This document shows, in pieces, positions 44,003-53,064 of a stretch of DNA of 64,000 nt. Below the pieces are notes generated by a model that saw only the letters and a list, made by a program, of their open reading frames with translations, was not told the origin of the DNA and made no database searches. Numbering within the stretch: position 1 is the stretch's first letter; every line of letters begins with the position of its first letter. This stretch comes from Phocaeicola abscessus CCUG 55929 (GTDB taxonomy: Bacteria > Bacteroidota > Bacteroidia > Bacteroidales > Bacteroidaceae): assembly GCF_000312445.1 (NCBI RefSeq), contig NZ_HE997183.1, positions 500,727 to 564,726 on the forward strand, read 5' to 3'. A program made the position numbers and the translations under genes.

Positions 44003-44494
44003 ATGAAAAAGATTTTAGTTTTATGTATGGGGCTTGGCATAACTCTCGCATTCACCTCATGCAAATCCAGTGAAAGTGCTTACAAAAAAGCTTATGAAAA
44101 GGCAAAAGCTCAGGAATTGACCGAAGCGTCCGCACAGGAAACGACCCCATCGGTAGAACCTATGGCTGCAGCCCCTGTACAACAAACCGTTTCTGCAGTA
44201 GATGCTACTTTTCGTCAGGAAAAAGTATCTTTGGTTTCGGGAAGCGATTTGAAAGCATATAGTGTAGTTTGCGGCAGCTTTGGAGTTAAGGCCAATGCCG
44301 AAGGTTTAAAAGAATATCTGGACGGTCAGGGGTATAACGCGCGGATTGTCTATAATTCCGATCGCAATATGTACCGTGTTATTTGTGGTTCCTACGACGA
44401 CCGTGCAACTGCTGCGCGACTGAAAGAAGACTTTAAGGCGAAATATCCTAACCGGCAAGACTTTCAGGGAGCTTGGTTATTGTATAACAAATAA
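44003..44494 (+). CDS. SPOR-domain lipoprotein
   Basis: A 163-residue predicted lipoprotein (lipobox FTSC at about residue 20) with a C-terminal SPOR domain (about 85-160: YSVVCGSFGVKANAEGLKEYL and MYRVICGSYDDRATAARLKEDF). SPOR domains bind glycan strands stripped of stem peptides at the division site, so the protein probably tethers the outer membrane to septal peptidoglycan. A Pro/Ala/Thr-rich linker separates anchor and domain. Single-gene unit. Confidence 0.88.
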   Translation: MKKILVLCMGLGITLAFTSCKSSESAYKKAYEKAKAQELTEASAQETTPSVEPMAAAPVQQTVSAVDATFRQEKVSLVSGSDLKAYSVVCGSFGVKANAEGLKEYLDGQGYNARIVYNSDRNMYRVICGSYDDRATAARLKEDFKAKYPNRQDFQGAWLLYNK

Positions 44495-44575
44495 TTTACT
44501 TTAGGGGAACAAAACGCGTTATCGTGTATCCATATCTATAGTATAAATAGCGCGCAATTTAGAAATAAAGAGAAT

Positions 44576-44597
44576 CGGCAAAAAGCCGGTTTTCTTT
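44576..44597 (+). terminator. weak terminator-like hairpin after SPOR gene
   Basis: CGGC, loop AAAAA, GCCG, then a T-rich GTTTTCTTT tract. The stem is only 4-5 bp, so this is tentative. The rest of the spacer 44495-44771 shows no gene. Confidence 0.4.
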
Positions 44598-44771
44598 GAT
44601 TATAGGCAGTAACGAACAAGACTATTTTTCCCATAAAGAAGGAGCCAATTACCTTAAAAGGCTGCTTGCAGAAAGAACGACAGCTATTAAAAAACTTCTT
44701 CTCTGCATCGAAAATAGCCAGAACAGAATACATTTTCCGGAAAACGATACGTTTTTTCCTACGACTTTCCG

Positions 44772-44779
44772 TACATTTG
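44772..44779 (+). promoter_or_regulatory. -7 element for metallophosphoesterase gene
   Basis: TACATTTG, 25 nt before the ATG at 44805. Confidence 0.5.
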
Positions 44780-44804
44780 TGGTACGGAACTAACTATCAA
44801 CACC

Positions 44805-45884
44805 ATGAAAAATAACAGAAACAACAGTAAAAAGCCCATGAACAGAAGAACGTTCCTTAAAAATTCCGCTTTAATGGGCCTGACAGGAATAGCCGCCTCT
44901 TTCCCCGAAAGGATAAGAGCGTCCGCGAGTAGAGTAAACACCACCGTCGAAGCGACGAAAAACTTCCGCTTCGACAGCCGGGGCAAGTTCAAAATCCTCC
45001 AATTCACAGATACGCACTATATATCCGGCGATCCCCGCTCGGAACAGGCATTGAAGAATGTCTGTGAAATACTGGATTGGGAGAAGCCGGACGTGGTGAT
45101 ACATACAGGCGACATCATCTTCGGGGAACCTGCCGAAGCATCGCTGTGCGAGATTCTTTCACCCATGAGCGAACGGAAAATTCCCTTCGCCGTAGCCTTA
45201 GGTAACCACGACGGTCAATACGACAAGAATCGAAAAGAAGTCTTCGATATCGTCAAAACAATCCCTTACAATATCAACAAAGGCGTCGAAGGTATCTACG
45301 GAGATTCCAACGACCTCTTCACCGTCAACTCTTCGGACGGAAAGACCCATTATGTGCTATATCTGTTTGACTCAGGCGATACGTGCAGTGATCTTGACAT
45401 GCAAGGATACGATTACATTCATTTCGACCAAATCGAATGGTACAGAAAACAAAGTGAGACATTCCGGTACCGGAATAACGACAAGCCGCTCCCGGCATTA
45501 GCCTTCTTCCACATCCCCGTTCCCGAATTCACATATGCGCTCCGCTACGAAACTCATCGGATCTTCAAAGGGAATTTAGGTGAAGATCCCTGTCCGCCGA
45601 GCGTGAACTCCGGTCTGTTCGTCTCTATGAAAGAGAGGGGTGACGTGAAAGCCATCATCTGCGGGCACGACCATAACAACGACTACGCCATGAAGTGGCG
45701 AGGTATGTTCCTGATATACGGTCGTTTCAGTGGTTGCGATACGGTATACAACGATCTGAAACCCAACGGCGCCCGCTTGTTCGAGCTGACCGAAGGTGAG
45801 GAAGGTTTCCGCTCCTGGATCCGTTTATCGGGCGGAGAGATTACGCAAGACCTGCTGTTCCCGGACGCTTATCGAACCTACTGA
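44805..45884 (+). CDS. Tat-exported metallophosphoesterase
   Basis: A 359-residue calcineurin-like phosphoesterase. A twin-arginine signal (NRRTFLKNSALMGLTG) indicates export. Metal-binding motifs are FTDTHYI, HTGDIIFG, LGNHDGQ, AFFHIPVPE and ICGHDHNND, the complete set. Resembles purple-acid-phosphatase-like DUF/Dcr2-type members that act on extracellular phosphate esters. It is followed 22 nt later by a second, cytosolic phosphoesterase. Confidence 0.9.
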   Translation: MKNNRNNSKKPMNRRTFLKNSALMGLTGIAASFPERIRASASRVNTTVEATKNFRFDSRGKFKILQFTDTHYISGDPRSEQALKNVCEILDWEKPDVVIHTGDIIFGEPAEASLCEILSPMSERKIPFAVALGNHDGQYDKNRKEVFDIVKTIPYNINKGVEGIYGDSNDLFTVNSSDGKTHYVLYLFDSGDTCSDLDMQGYDYIHFDQIEWYRKQSETFRYRNNDKPLPALAFFHIPVPEFTYALRYETHRIFKGNLGEDPCPPSVNSGLFVSMKERGDVKAIICGHDHNNDYAMKWRGMFLIYGRFSGCDTVYNDLKPNGARLFELTEGEEGFRSWIRLSGGEITQDLLFPDAYRTY

Positions 45885-45906
45885 TCAATCCCCATAAGAA
45901 AGGAAG

Positions 45907-46422
45907 ATGAAAAGAATAGGACTGTTATCGGATACCCACGCCTATTGGGACGATGCCTATCTGAAGTACTTGGAAGAATGCGACGAGATTTGGCACGCCG
46001 GAGACATCGGTTCCCTCGAAGTAGCCGATCGTTTGGCTGACTTCCGCCCTTTCAGAGCCGTATACGGAAACATAGACAGCCAAGAAATACGCTCTCGTTA
46101 CCCCTTGATCAACCGGTTCGAGATCGAAGGCGCCGATGTGCTAATCAAGCACATCGGCGGTTATCCGGGCAACTACGACGCCTCAATCCGTACAGCTATT
46201 TTCGCGCATCCACCCCAACTCTTCGTCAGCGGGCATTCGCATATCCTGAAAATCAAATTCGACCGGACGTTGAGTCTCTTACACATCAATCCTGGAGCGG
46301 CAGGCATCTATGGCTTTCACCAAGTAAGAACCCTCGTTCGATTCAGCATCGAAACCGGAAACTTCTCGGACTTGGAAGTGATCGAGCTGACAAAAAGTCG
46401 GGAAATAAAATCTACTACTTGA
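45907..46422 (+). CDS. YfcE/MJ0936-family metallophosphoesterase
   Basis: A 171-residue small cytosolic phosphodiesterase. Motifs LLSDTHAYWDD, WHAGDIGS, VYGNIDS, LIKHIGGYPG and VSGHSHI correspond to the YfcE/MJ0936 metal-binding set. No signal peptide. It follows the exported phosphoesterase in the same operon. The natural substrate of the family is uncertain. Confidence 0.9.
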   Translation: MKRIGLLSDTHAYWDDAYLKYLEECDEIWHAGDIGSLEVADRLADFRPFRAVYGNIDSQEIRSRYPLINRFEIEGADVLIKHIGGYPGNYDASIRTAIFAHPPQLFVSGHSHILKIKFDRTLSLLHINPGAAGIYGFHQVRTLVRFSIETGNFSDLEVIELTKSREIKSTT

Positions 46423-46437
46423 GTTCGGTATAATCCG

Positions 46438-46554
46438 TGCAATTAATCCGGCTTCATCAATAATTTCCATATTCATAGCCACCTTCTTGAGCGTTAGACT
46501 ATATGCAATGAGTGCGGCAAGCAAATTCGCTACAAAATTATCACCTCCTTCGAA
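46438..46554 (-). pseudogene. C-terminal remnant of a transposase
   Basis: On the minus strand one frame reads EGGDNFVANLLAALIAYSLT then LKKVAMNMEIIDEAGLIARI, the kind of hydrophobic C-terminal end (ANLLAALIAY plus KK) seen in IS4-like transposases of Bacteroidales. Only about 39 codons remain, and no upstream part or inverted repeats are seen. It lies in the 558-bp gene-free stretch between the phosphoesterase and nosZ. Confidence 0.45.
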
Positions 46555-46759
46555 AAAGTTACCTTGCGAAACTGCCTGTTTTACTTTGTAGAATCATATC
46601 TCTTCCCGGGCGATACCGGTACTCTTGTCCTTTCGCTGGCAACCGGCAATTGTGCCAAAGGCAATCTCACCTCTTTGAAAATACAGCAAAGTACACTCCG
46701 GTCTTTTATTTTGTGAGACGATAGTGAGAAATTCTATCCCTCTGTTTGGTGTAAACGCA

Positions 46760-46780
46760 CACAATTTTCCATCAATTGTG
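46760..46780. promoter_or_regulatory. inverted repeat upstream of nosZ
   Basis: CACAATT and AATTGTG (7-bp perfect arms, 7-nt spacer), about 200 nt before nosZ. There is no T run after it, so an operator is more likely than a terminator. A second short dyad (TTGA-N4-TCAA) lies at 46813-46824 and a TATATTTA -7-like element at 46842-46849. Confidence 0.4.
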
Positions 46781-46980
46781 ATTTAACTAAGTTTAACCTG
46801 TTTTTCACTGATTTGATACTTCAACTTTGCGATTTGATTGCTATATTTACTACAAAATATAAAAAGAGAAAATTTCGGAATGAGCTGGTTTTTTGTTTTG
46901 TAAGCCCCCCTTCCTGTCGATTGTGGTTTATGATTCCTGCAAACATACAGATTATATTAACAGTTTAAAATGCGAATGGT

Positions 46981-48960
46981 ATGAAAAAGTATTTAGTATT
47001 GGCGACGGCAGCAACCCACTTTCTGGTTTTTTCCTTGCAGTCGTGCCGTCCGGGCAAGTCAAGGCCGGCAGTTGACGCGGATGCTGCTCAGAAAGTTTAT
47101 GTTGCTCCAGGATCGTATGATGAATTCTACGATTTCGTATCTGGCGGTTTCAGCGGACAAGTAGCTGTCTATGGCATCCCGTCGGGTCGGTTGCTGAAGG
47201 TGATTCCCGTTTTCTCCCAGAATGGCGAGAACGGTTATGGCTATGACGAAGAAACCAAGCCCATGCTTGAAACCTCTTTCGGATTTGTGCCTTGGGACGA
47301 CTCCCACCACATGCAGCTCTCTCTTACGGATGCCATGTATGATGGTAAGTGGGCATTCATCAACGCTAACAATACCCCGCGCGTGGCCCGTATCGACCTG
47401 AAGACCTTCAGAACCTCAGAGATCATCGAGCTGCCTAACTCCGCGGGTAACCACGCCTCTCCTTTCCTGACCTCAAATTCAGAGTATCTGGTTGCCGGTA
47501 CCCGTTTCGGCGTTCCTGCCGACTATGAGAATGGCGATGTGCCTATCTCGGAATACAAGGATAAGTTTCGCGGGCATATCAGTTATGTGAAGATTGACAA
47601 GGAGAGCGGAAACATGAGCCTGGACTTCCAGCTTGCGCTGCCTCCGTTCAACTATGATCTGAGCCACAGCGGCAAAGGCGCGTCTTCTGACTGGTCTTTC
47701 TTCACCTGTTATAACTCGGAGGAAGCCCATACCTTGCTCGAAATCAACTCCGCAAAGAACGACAAGGACTATATCCTGGCCGTTAACTGGAAGAAGGCTG
47801 CCGAGCATGTTGCCAAAGGCGACTGCAAGATCCAGACAGCCAAGTATGCGCACAATTTGCTCGATGAGAAGTCTGGCATCGCTAAGTCGGAGATTCTTGA
47901 CAAGGTGAAGGTCATCGAGACTCGTGAGGTGAGCGACTTCTTGTATTTCATCCCATGCCCCAAGTCGCCTCACGGATGTGATGTTGATCCTACGGGTGAG
48001 TATATTGTGGGTAACGGCAAGCTGTCTACCAATCTCCCGGTATTCAGTTTCAGCAAGATTCAGAAGGCCATTGAGGACAAGGCTTTCGATGGTAAGGTCG
48101 ACGGTATCAATATCATCAAGTATGAGGCTGCGCTTCACGGAGAGGTCCAGGCACCGGGTATCGGTTCGCTCCACACGGAGTTTGACGCAGACGGCAATGC
48201 CTACACCAGCTTCTTCGTAAGCTCGGAGATCGTCAAATGGAAGATAAAGAGCCTCGAAATACTTGATCGCATCCCCACTTATTATTCAATCGGACACCTC
48301 TCCGTGTTCGGTGGAGACACCAGGAAGCCTTATGGAAAGTATATGATAGCATACAATAAGATTACCAAAGACCGCTTCTTGCCCACTGGCCCGGAGCTCT
48401 GTCAGGCGGCGCAGCTCTATGATATCACGGGGGATAAGATGAAACTGATCCTGGAATTCCCGACTATCGGCGAACCGCACTATGCCGTAGCTTGCGAGGC
48501 AAAGCTGCTGACTCCGAATATACTGAAGTTCACTCAATTGGCAGACAATACGAATCCTTATAAGATAAGCAGCATGAAAGAGGCCCGTGTAGAGCGCAAA
48601 GGCAATCGGGTGGATGTATATATTGGCGCGATTCGTTCTCGTCTTGTTCCTGATAACATAGAAGGAATCAAGATGGGCGATGAGGTTTATGTTCATGTAA
48701 CCAATCTTGAGCAAGAGTGGGATATTCCTCATGGCTTTGCTATTAAGGGGAACAATAACGCCGAGGTGCTGGTTATGCCGGGTGAGACAAACACCTTGAA
48801 GTGGGTTCCTAATCGTGTGGGCATCATCCCGTTCTATTGTACAGACTTCTGCTCAGCCCTCCATCAGGAGATGCAAGGATACTTCCGTGTGTCGCCGGCA
48901 GAAAGTGCCACGCCTTTAAAATTCTCTATTGATGACAAGGATGTTAAGGATTTGAAATAG
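46981..48960 (+). CDS. nosZ: nitrous oxide reductase, clade II
   Basis: A 659-residue periplasmic copper enzyme reducing N2O to N2. A Sec-type signal with a lipobox-like LQSC (no twin arginine) marks clade II. All seven CuZ histidines can be placed: DDSHHMQ (two), GNHASPF, SPHGCDV, SLHTEFD, SIGHLSV and GEPHYAV. The CuA site is complete with IPHGFAI and CTDFCSALHQEMQGY; the Trp of clade I CuA is Asp here. It is the first gene of nosZ-membrane protein-nosL-D-F-Y. The neighbouring control region has the inverted repeat at 46760-46780. Confidence 0.96.
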   Translation: MKKYLVLATAATHFLVFSLQSCRPGKSRPAVDADAAQKVYVAPGSYDEFYDFVSGGFSGQVAVYGIPSGRLLKVIPVFSQNGENGYGYDEETKPMLETSFGFVPWDDSHHMQLSLTDAMYDGKWAFINANNTPRVARIDLKTFRTSEIIELPNSAGNHASPFLTSNSEYLVAGTRFGVPADYENGDVPISEYKDKFRGHISYVKIDKESGNMSLDFQLALPPFNYDLSHSGKGASSDWSFFTCYNSEEAHTLLEINSAKNDKDYILAVNWKKAAEHVAKGDCKIQTAKYAHNLLDEKSGIAKSEILDKVKVIETREVSDFLYFIPCPKSPHGCDVDPTGEYIVGNGKLSTNLPVFSFSKIQKAIEDKAFDGKVDGINIIKYEAALHGEVQAPGIGSLHTEFDADGNAYTSFFVSSEIVKWKIKSLEILDRIPTYYSIGHLSVFGGDTRKPYGKYMIAYNKITKDRFLPTGPELCQAAQLYDITGDKMKLILEFPTIGEPHYAVACEAKLLTPNILKFTQLADNTNPYKISSMKEARVERKGNRVDVYIGAIRSRLVPDNIEGIKMGDEVYVHVTNLEQEWDIPHGFAIKGNNNAEVLVMPGETNTLKWVPNRVGIIPFYCTDFCSALHQEMQGYFRVSPAESATPLKFSIDDKDVKDLK

Positions 48961-48986
48961 AATTTTAAAAATGAGGAAAGAATAAA

Positions 48987-49592
48987 ATGAACAAATTATC
49001 GAAATGTGGAATGTGGCTGATGATCGCGGCAGGCGTGCTCACTTTCATCACGGCTTTCGTTTCTCTTTGGGTTATCGACCTGGATGCTCCTCAGTACCCA
49101 GAAGGACTGAAGCTGGTTATTGGCGGTTTTGCCGGTCTTACGGGCAACCTGGATTCGGTGAACGACCTGAATCACTATGTAGGTATGGCTAAACTGAACC
49201 CGGAAGACTTCTGGGAGTTCAAGGCATTGCCATGGATTCTGATGGCTTATGGAGTGCTTTTCCTGATTACTGGCTTCCTCAGAAGTAAGAAGATGACAAT
49301 CGTAGACCTGCTTCTGTTTGCTATCTTCGGTGTCCTTGGCTTTGTCGATTTCTATCGATGGGAGTATAATTATGGACATAATCTTTCTTCCGACGCGCCT
49401 ATCAAGATTCCAGGAGGCGATTTCCAGCCTCCATTGATCGGCTACAAGAAGCTTGCGAACTTTGAGGTATTCTCTCAGCCGGGTGTCGGCGGATGGTTAC
49501 TGATTATTGCGGGAATTCTGGTTTTTGTCGTCGTCTGCTATGAGTTTGGTATCTTCAGGAGATTCTCAGGTAAGACCAATAAAGCTGTTTGA
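48987..49592 (+). CDS. nos-locus membrane protein of unknown function
   Basis: A 201-residue inner-membrane protein with four hydrophobic helices (about 8-30, 83-99, 107-123 and 168-187) and a periplasmic loop containing DLNHYVGMAKL plus a second loop with YNYGHNL and PGGDFQPP. The His and Met residues in these loops could bind copper. Genes for membrane proteins at this position are usual in clade II nos loci (nosB is one name), but I cannot equate it with certainty. Located 26 nt after nosZ and 3 nt before nosL. Confidence 0.8.
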   Translation: MNKLSKCGMWLMIAAGVLTFITAFVSLWVIDLDAPQYPEGLKLVIGGFAGLTGNLDSVNDLNHYVGMAKLNPEDFWEFKALPWILMAYGVLFLITGFLRSKKMTIVDLLLFAIFGVLGFVDFYRWEYNYGHNLSSDAPIKIPGGDFQPPLIGYKKLANFEVFSQPGVGGWLLIIAGILVFVVVCYEFGIFRRFSGKTNKAV

Positions 49593-49595
49593 TAG

Positions 49596-50138
49596 ATGAG
49601 GCGACCTACGAAAAACTATATAAAATCAGCGCCAGCCTTCTTGTTGGTGCTGATTTTCTGTGTATTCTTCCTTTCATGCGGCGTAGATGACAGGCCACAA
49701 CCGATAAAGCTTGGAACGGATGACTGCATAGCGTGCCAGATGACCATCGTGAAGGGACAGTTTGCCTGTGAGTTTATCACGGACAAAGGCAAGTGTCTTA
49801 AGTTCGACGATCTCTCGTGCCTGTTCAATTATATGGCGAGGAACGAAATCGCGGAGGAGACTATCCTTAAGATTTATGTGGGAGACTATCAACACCCGGA
49901 GAATCTCATTGACCTGAAAACCGCCACTTTAGTACTCGGTGTAGGCATTCAAAGCCCGATGGGTGGCGGAGTGGCAGCTTTTTCAGATCGTGCGGCAGGC
50001 ATCAAATTCGCGGAAGCTACCAAGTCGACGGTGCTCGCTTCGTGGACTTTCCTGAGAAAATCAGGCCGCTTGGAAGATCAAGATAGTCATAACATGAAAG
50101 AAATGCAGGGCGTGAATGCCGTAGAGAAGAGGCAGTAG
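49596..50138 (+). CDS. nosL: copper chaperone lipoprotein NosL
   Basis: A 180-residue predicted lipoprotein that delivers Cu(I) to apo-NosZ. The lipobox is FLSC (residue about 28), followed by the NosL copper motif DDCIACQMTI (CxxCxM) and a C-terminal fold containing GGGVAAF. Slightly extended at the C-terminus (charged tail). Directly follows the membrane-protein gene and is 74 nt upstream of nosD. Confidence 0.92.
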   Translation: MRRPTKNYIKSAPAFLLVLIFCVFFLSCGVDDRPQPIKLGTDDCIACQMTIVKGQFACEFITDKGKCLKFDDLSCLFNYMARNEIAEETILKIYVGDYQHPENLIDLKTATLVLGVGIQSPMGGGVAAFSDRAAGIKFAEATKSTVLASWTFLRKSGRLEDQDSHNMKEMQGVNAVEKRQ

Positions 50139-50212
50139 CCCGAAACTTTGTGCAATAGGAACACGGGATAGGAAGCATGCCTTTGCGTTAACGGTATTCT
50201 TGAATCAGAGTT

Positions 50213-51451
50213 ATGTATAAAACCAGATTATTCGTTTTATTACTTATATCGGGAATGACATCGATGGTCATGGCGGCTACGCTGAAGGTTGGCAAAGGTC
50301 AGGCTTATGCCACCATTGCCAGTGCTTTGAGTAAAGCCAGGGCGGGTGATGTCGTTCTCGTTACCAAAGGCATCTACAAGGAGCGCTTTGTCATCCGTAA
50401 GCCAATCGTCTTGAGAGGCGAAGGAGCTCCTGTTGTGGATGGCGAACAGAAGGGGACAGTAATTGATGTGAGAAGTGATCATGTCGTCGTAGAGGGGTTT
50501 CAGATTATTAATTCGGCCCGCTCTTCCTTGCGCGACTATTGCGGCATCCATGTCGAAGATGTGAGCCATGTTGTGATCCGTGGCAATAAGATGAGGTCCA
50601 ACCAATTTAGCATCATGTTCCAAAACTGTAGGGACAGTAAGGTTGTTGGGAATGATGTGGAAAGTGATATCTATGAAATGCAGGTAATGGGCAATGCCGT
50701 CCATTGCTGGAAATGCGAACGGATGTATATCTATGATAATAGGGTGGGACACAATCGTGATGGCATCTATCTCGAATTCGTATATAATTCAGACATCGGA
50801 CACAACTTCGTCGCAGCTTGTGAGCGTTATGGCCTTCATTTTATGTTCTCGCATTACAATAAATATCATGACAATCATTTCGTGGGCAGCAAGGCGGGAG
50901 TAGCCGTGATGTATACCCACGATGTCGAAATGTATAACAATATATTCGAGCAAAGTCGTGGAGGAGCCTCTTATGGACTTCTCCTGAAGGAAATACAACG
51001 AGGCTATATCCATAATAATCAGTTCCGCGACAATACCGTTGGCATCCTTATGGACGGTGGTGTGGAGCTCAATTTGCAGCATAATCTCTTCCATAAAAAC
51101 GGTTGGGGGATGCGCGTGGTGGCAAGTTCCACGAACGATACCATCACTCACAATAACTTTATCGGGAACACCTTTGATGTATCGACAAATGGTTCTTTCA
51201 ATGGTAATGTCTTTGACAATAACTATTGGGACAAGAACAGCGGCTATGACTTAGACAAAGACGGAATCGCCGATGCACCCTACCATATGCTCAGCCTGTT
51301 CTCCATGCTTGCCGAGAAGAATCAAACTTTGCTTCTGTTCTTCCGTAGCTTTTTGATGACATTGATGGAACAAAGTGAGAAACTGCTTCCGTCAATCACG
51401 CCGGACAATTATGTCGACAACGAGCCGAGCCTCAAACCTTTCAATGTATGA
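50213..51451 (+). CDS. nosD: periplasmic NosD, parallel beta-helix copper maturation protein
   Basis: A 412-residue exported protein with a signal peptide (to about residue 21) and a right-handed parallel beta-helix of carbohydrate-binding/CASH type repeats (SHVVIRGNKMRSNQFSI, CERMYIYDNRVGHN and so on). NosD works with the NosFY ABC transporter in CuZ assembly, probably for sulfur or copper supply. The stop overlaps the nosF start (ATGA). Confidence 0.93.
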   Translation: MYKTRLFVLLLISGMTSMVMAATLKVGKGQAYATIASALSKARAGDVVLVTKGIYKERFVIRKPIVLRGEGAPVVDGEQKGTVIDVRSDHVVVEGFQIINSARSSLRDYCGIHVEDVSHVVIRGNKMRSNQFSIMFQNCRDSKVVGNDVESDIYEMQVMGNAVHCWKCERMYIYDNRVGHNRDGIYLEFVYNSDIGHNFVAACERYGLHFMFSHYNKYHDNHFVGSKAGVAVMYTHDVEMYNNIFEQSRGGASYGLLLKEIQRGYIHNNQFRDNTVGILMDGGVELNLQHNLFHKNGWGMRVVASSTNDTITHNNFIGNTFDVSTNGSFNGNVFDNNYWDKNSGYDLDKDGIADAPYHMLSLFSMLAEKNQTLLLFFRSFLMTLMEQSEKLLPSITPDNYVDNEPSLKPFNV

Positions 51452-52164
51452 TTTCTATTCAGAATCTAAATAAGTATTACGGGCGTTTGCAGGTACTGCA
51501 AGAGGTGAATCTCGAACTTAACGACGGAGAGTGTATAGCTTTCATCGGTCCTAATGGATGTGGCAAGACCACGCTCATGAAATGTATACTCGGCCTCGTT
51601 ACCCCTACATCGGGGCATGTGGTTGTCAATGGACAGGATGTGCAGGATAATCCTCAGAGCCGTTCCGAAATTGGTTTTATGCCTCAGAAAAGCAGTTTTC
51701 CTGAAAACATGACAGTAGGACAGACCATCGAAACCCTATGCACCGTGCGAGGATATAAAGGCAGATTAGATGAGGAACTCTATCACAGGTTTGCAATTCC
51801 TTCGATTGCCGGCAAGCGTATGAATACCCTTTCAGGAGGTACGGGCCAGAAGGTGAATGCCGCCGTGGCATTTCTGTTCGATCCCATGATATTTATTCTC
51901 GACGAGCCTGCTGCTTCGTTAGACCCCTTGGCGGCAGAGATATTAAAGGAAAAGATACGCAAGGAGAAGCAAAAAGGCAAGCTTATCTTCATCACATCCC
52001 ATATTCTTAGCGAACTTGAAGACCTCGCCACGCACATCGTCTTCATGGAGGAAGGAAGGATTATACTGTATAAGTCGGTCGAGGAACTCCAAAAAGAGAC
52101 AGGAGAAAGCACAGTTACCCAATCCATTATGAGAATTCTGAATGACAATGAAATCAATCGTTAA
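51448..52164 (+). CDS. nosF: NosF, ABC transporter ATPase
   Basis: A 238-residue ATPase: Walker A GPNGCGKTT, Q-loop FMPQKSS, signature LSGGTGQKVNAA and Walker B FILDEPAASLDP, all intact. The signature is slightly unusual (LSGGTGQ), which occurs in NosF. Powers NosY for NosZ maturation. Overlaps nosD by 4 nt and nosY by 23 nt. Confidence 0.94.
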   Translation: MISIQNLNKYYGRLQVLQEVNLELNDGECIAFIGPNGCGKTTLMKCILGLVTPTSGHVVVNGQDVQDNPQSRSEIGFMPQKSSFPENMTVGQTIETLCTVRGYKGRLDEELYHRFAIPSIAGKRMNTLSGGTGQKVNAAVAFLFDPMIFILDEPAASLDPLAAEILKEKIRKEKQKGKLIFITSHILSELEDLATHIVFMEEGRIILYKSVEELQKETGESTVTQSIMRILNDNEINR

Positions 52165-52915
52165 GATCCTATTCCTTGATAACATTAAGAGCAAAGTCGT
52201 CATTATCTACTTCGTGATGCTGGCACTTATGGCATGGACATCACTCCTTCTTGAGGACAGTGAGAGCAAGGGAACTCTCACGATGCTCAATATCGTCCTT
52301 TTTGTGATCCCGCTGATGTCATTGCTCTACAGCACGATATATCTTTATAATTCACGGGACTTCGTGGTATTGCTACTCAGCCAGCCGCTCAAGCGCGGTC
52401 AGATATGGCACTCGCTCTATGGTGGAGTAGCGGGAAGCCTTACCATCGCGTTCCTCTTGGGGGCAGGGATACCGGTTGTGTTGTATACAAAGCCAGGTAC
52501 GGCGTTCATAATGATTATGACAGGCGTCGCCATCACGCTCATTTTCGTGGCACTGGCCTTCCTCACTACGGTTCTCTCTTCAGACAAGACGCGCGGCATC
52601 GGAGCGGCTATCCTGCTGTGGTTATTCCTCACGATGATCTACGATGCGGTGATGATGTATGTCATCATGGTATTCTCAGACTATCCCATAGAAAAGCCTA
52701 CGGCTGTCCTGCTCATGCTTAATCCGTTGGATCTGGCTCGCTTCCTAGTAATTCTGAAAACAGAGGCATCGGCTATGATGGGATACTCTGGTACGATATT
52801 CAAAAATCTTCTGGGAAAAACAACAGGTATTATGGTCTCATCCCTGCTACTCATTGCATGGGTGGCAGTGCCTTATCTACTGTCCTTGAGGGTATTTAAG
52901 CGAAAGGATTTATAG
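52142..52915 (+). CDS. nosY: NosY, ABC transporter permease
   Basis: A 257-residue ABC-2-type permease with six membrane helices (first at 13-33, last at about 228-250), partner of NosF. The family-typical YNSRDFVVLLLSQPLKR lies between helices 2 and 3. It is the last nos gene; after 100-150 nt comes a truncated YbjQ gene. No nosR, nosG/H or nosC genes follow. Confidence 0.93.
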   Translation: MTMKSIVKILFLDNIKSKVVIIYFVMLALMAWTSLLLEDSESKGTLTMLNIVLFVIPLMSLLYSTIYLYNSRDFVVLLLSQPLKRGQIWHSLYGGVAGSLTIAFLLGAGIPVVLYTKPGTAFIMIMTGVAITLIFVALAFLTTVLSSDKTRGIGAAILLWLFLTMIYDAVMMYVIMVFSDYPIEKPTAVLLMLNPLDLARFLVILKTEASAMMGYSGTIFKNLLGKTTGIMVSSLLLIAWVAVPYLLSLRVFKRKDL

Positions 52916-53064
52916 CTATTCTCGTGTTTCGGGCCAACCACAAGGCGATGGGTGAAAAGCCTGCTTAGCGTTCTTTGCAATGCCGTTAACATGGATAATT
53001 CTTGCAATTGTTGTCCGCCATTGTTCGTCTAAAGAATGAATCGTCATTTCAAAAACAGGAAGAT

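Noticed and set aside
46813-46824. FNR site upstream of nosZ
   Set aside because: The dyad is TTGA-N4-TCAA; FNR/Crp-type sites need six bases between these half sites, so I list it only as a dyad.
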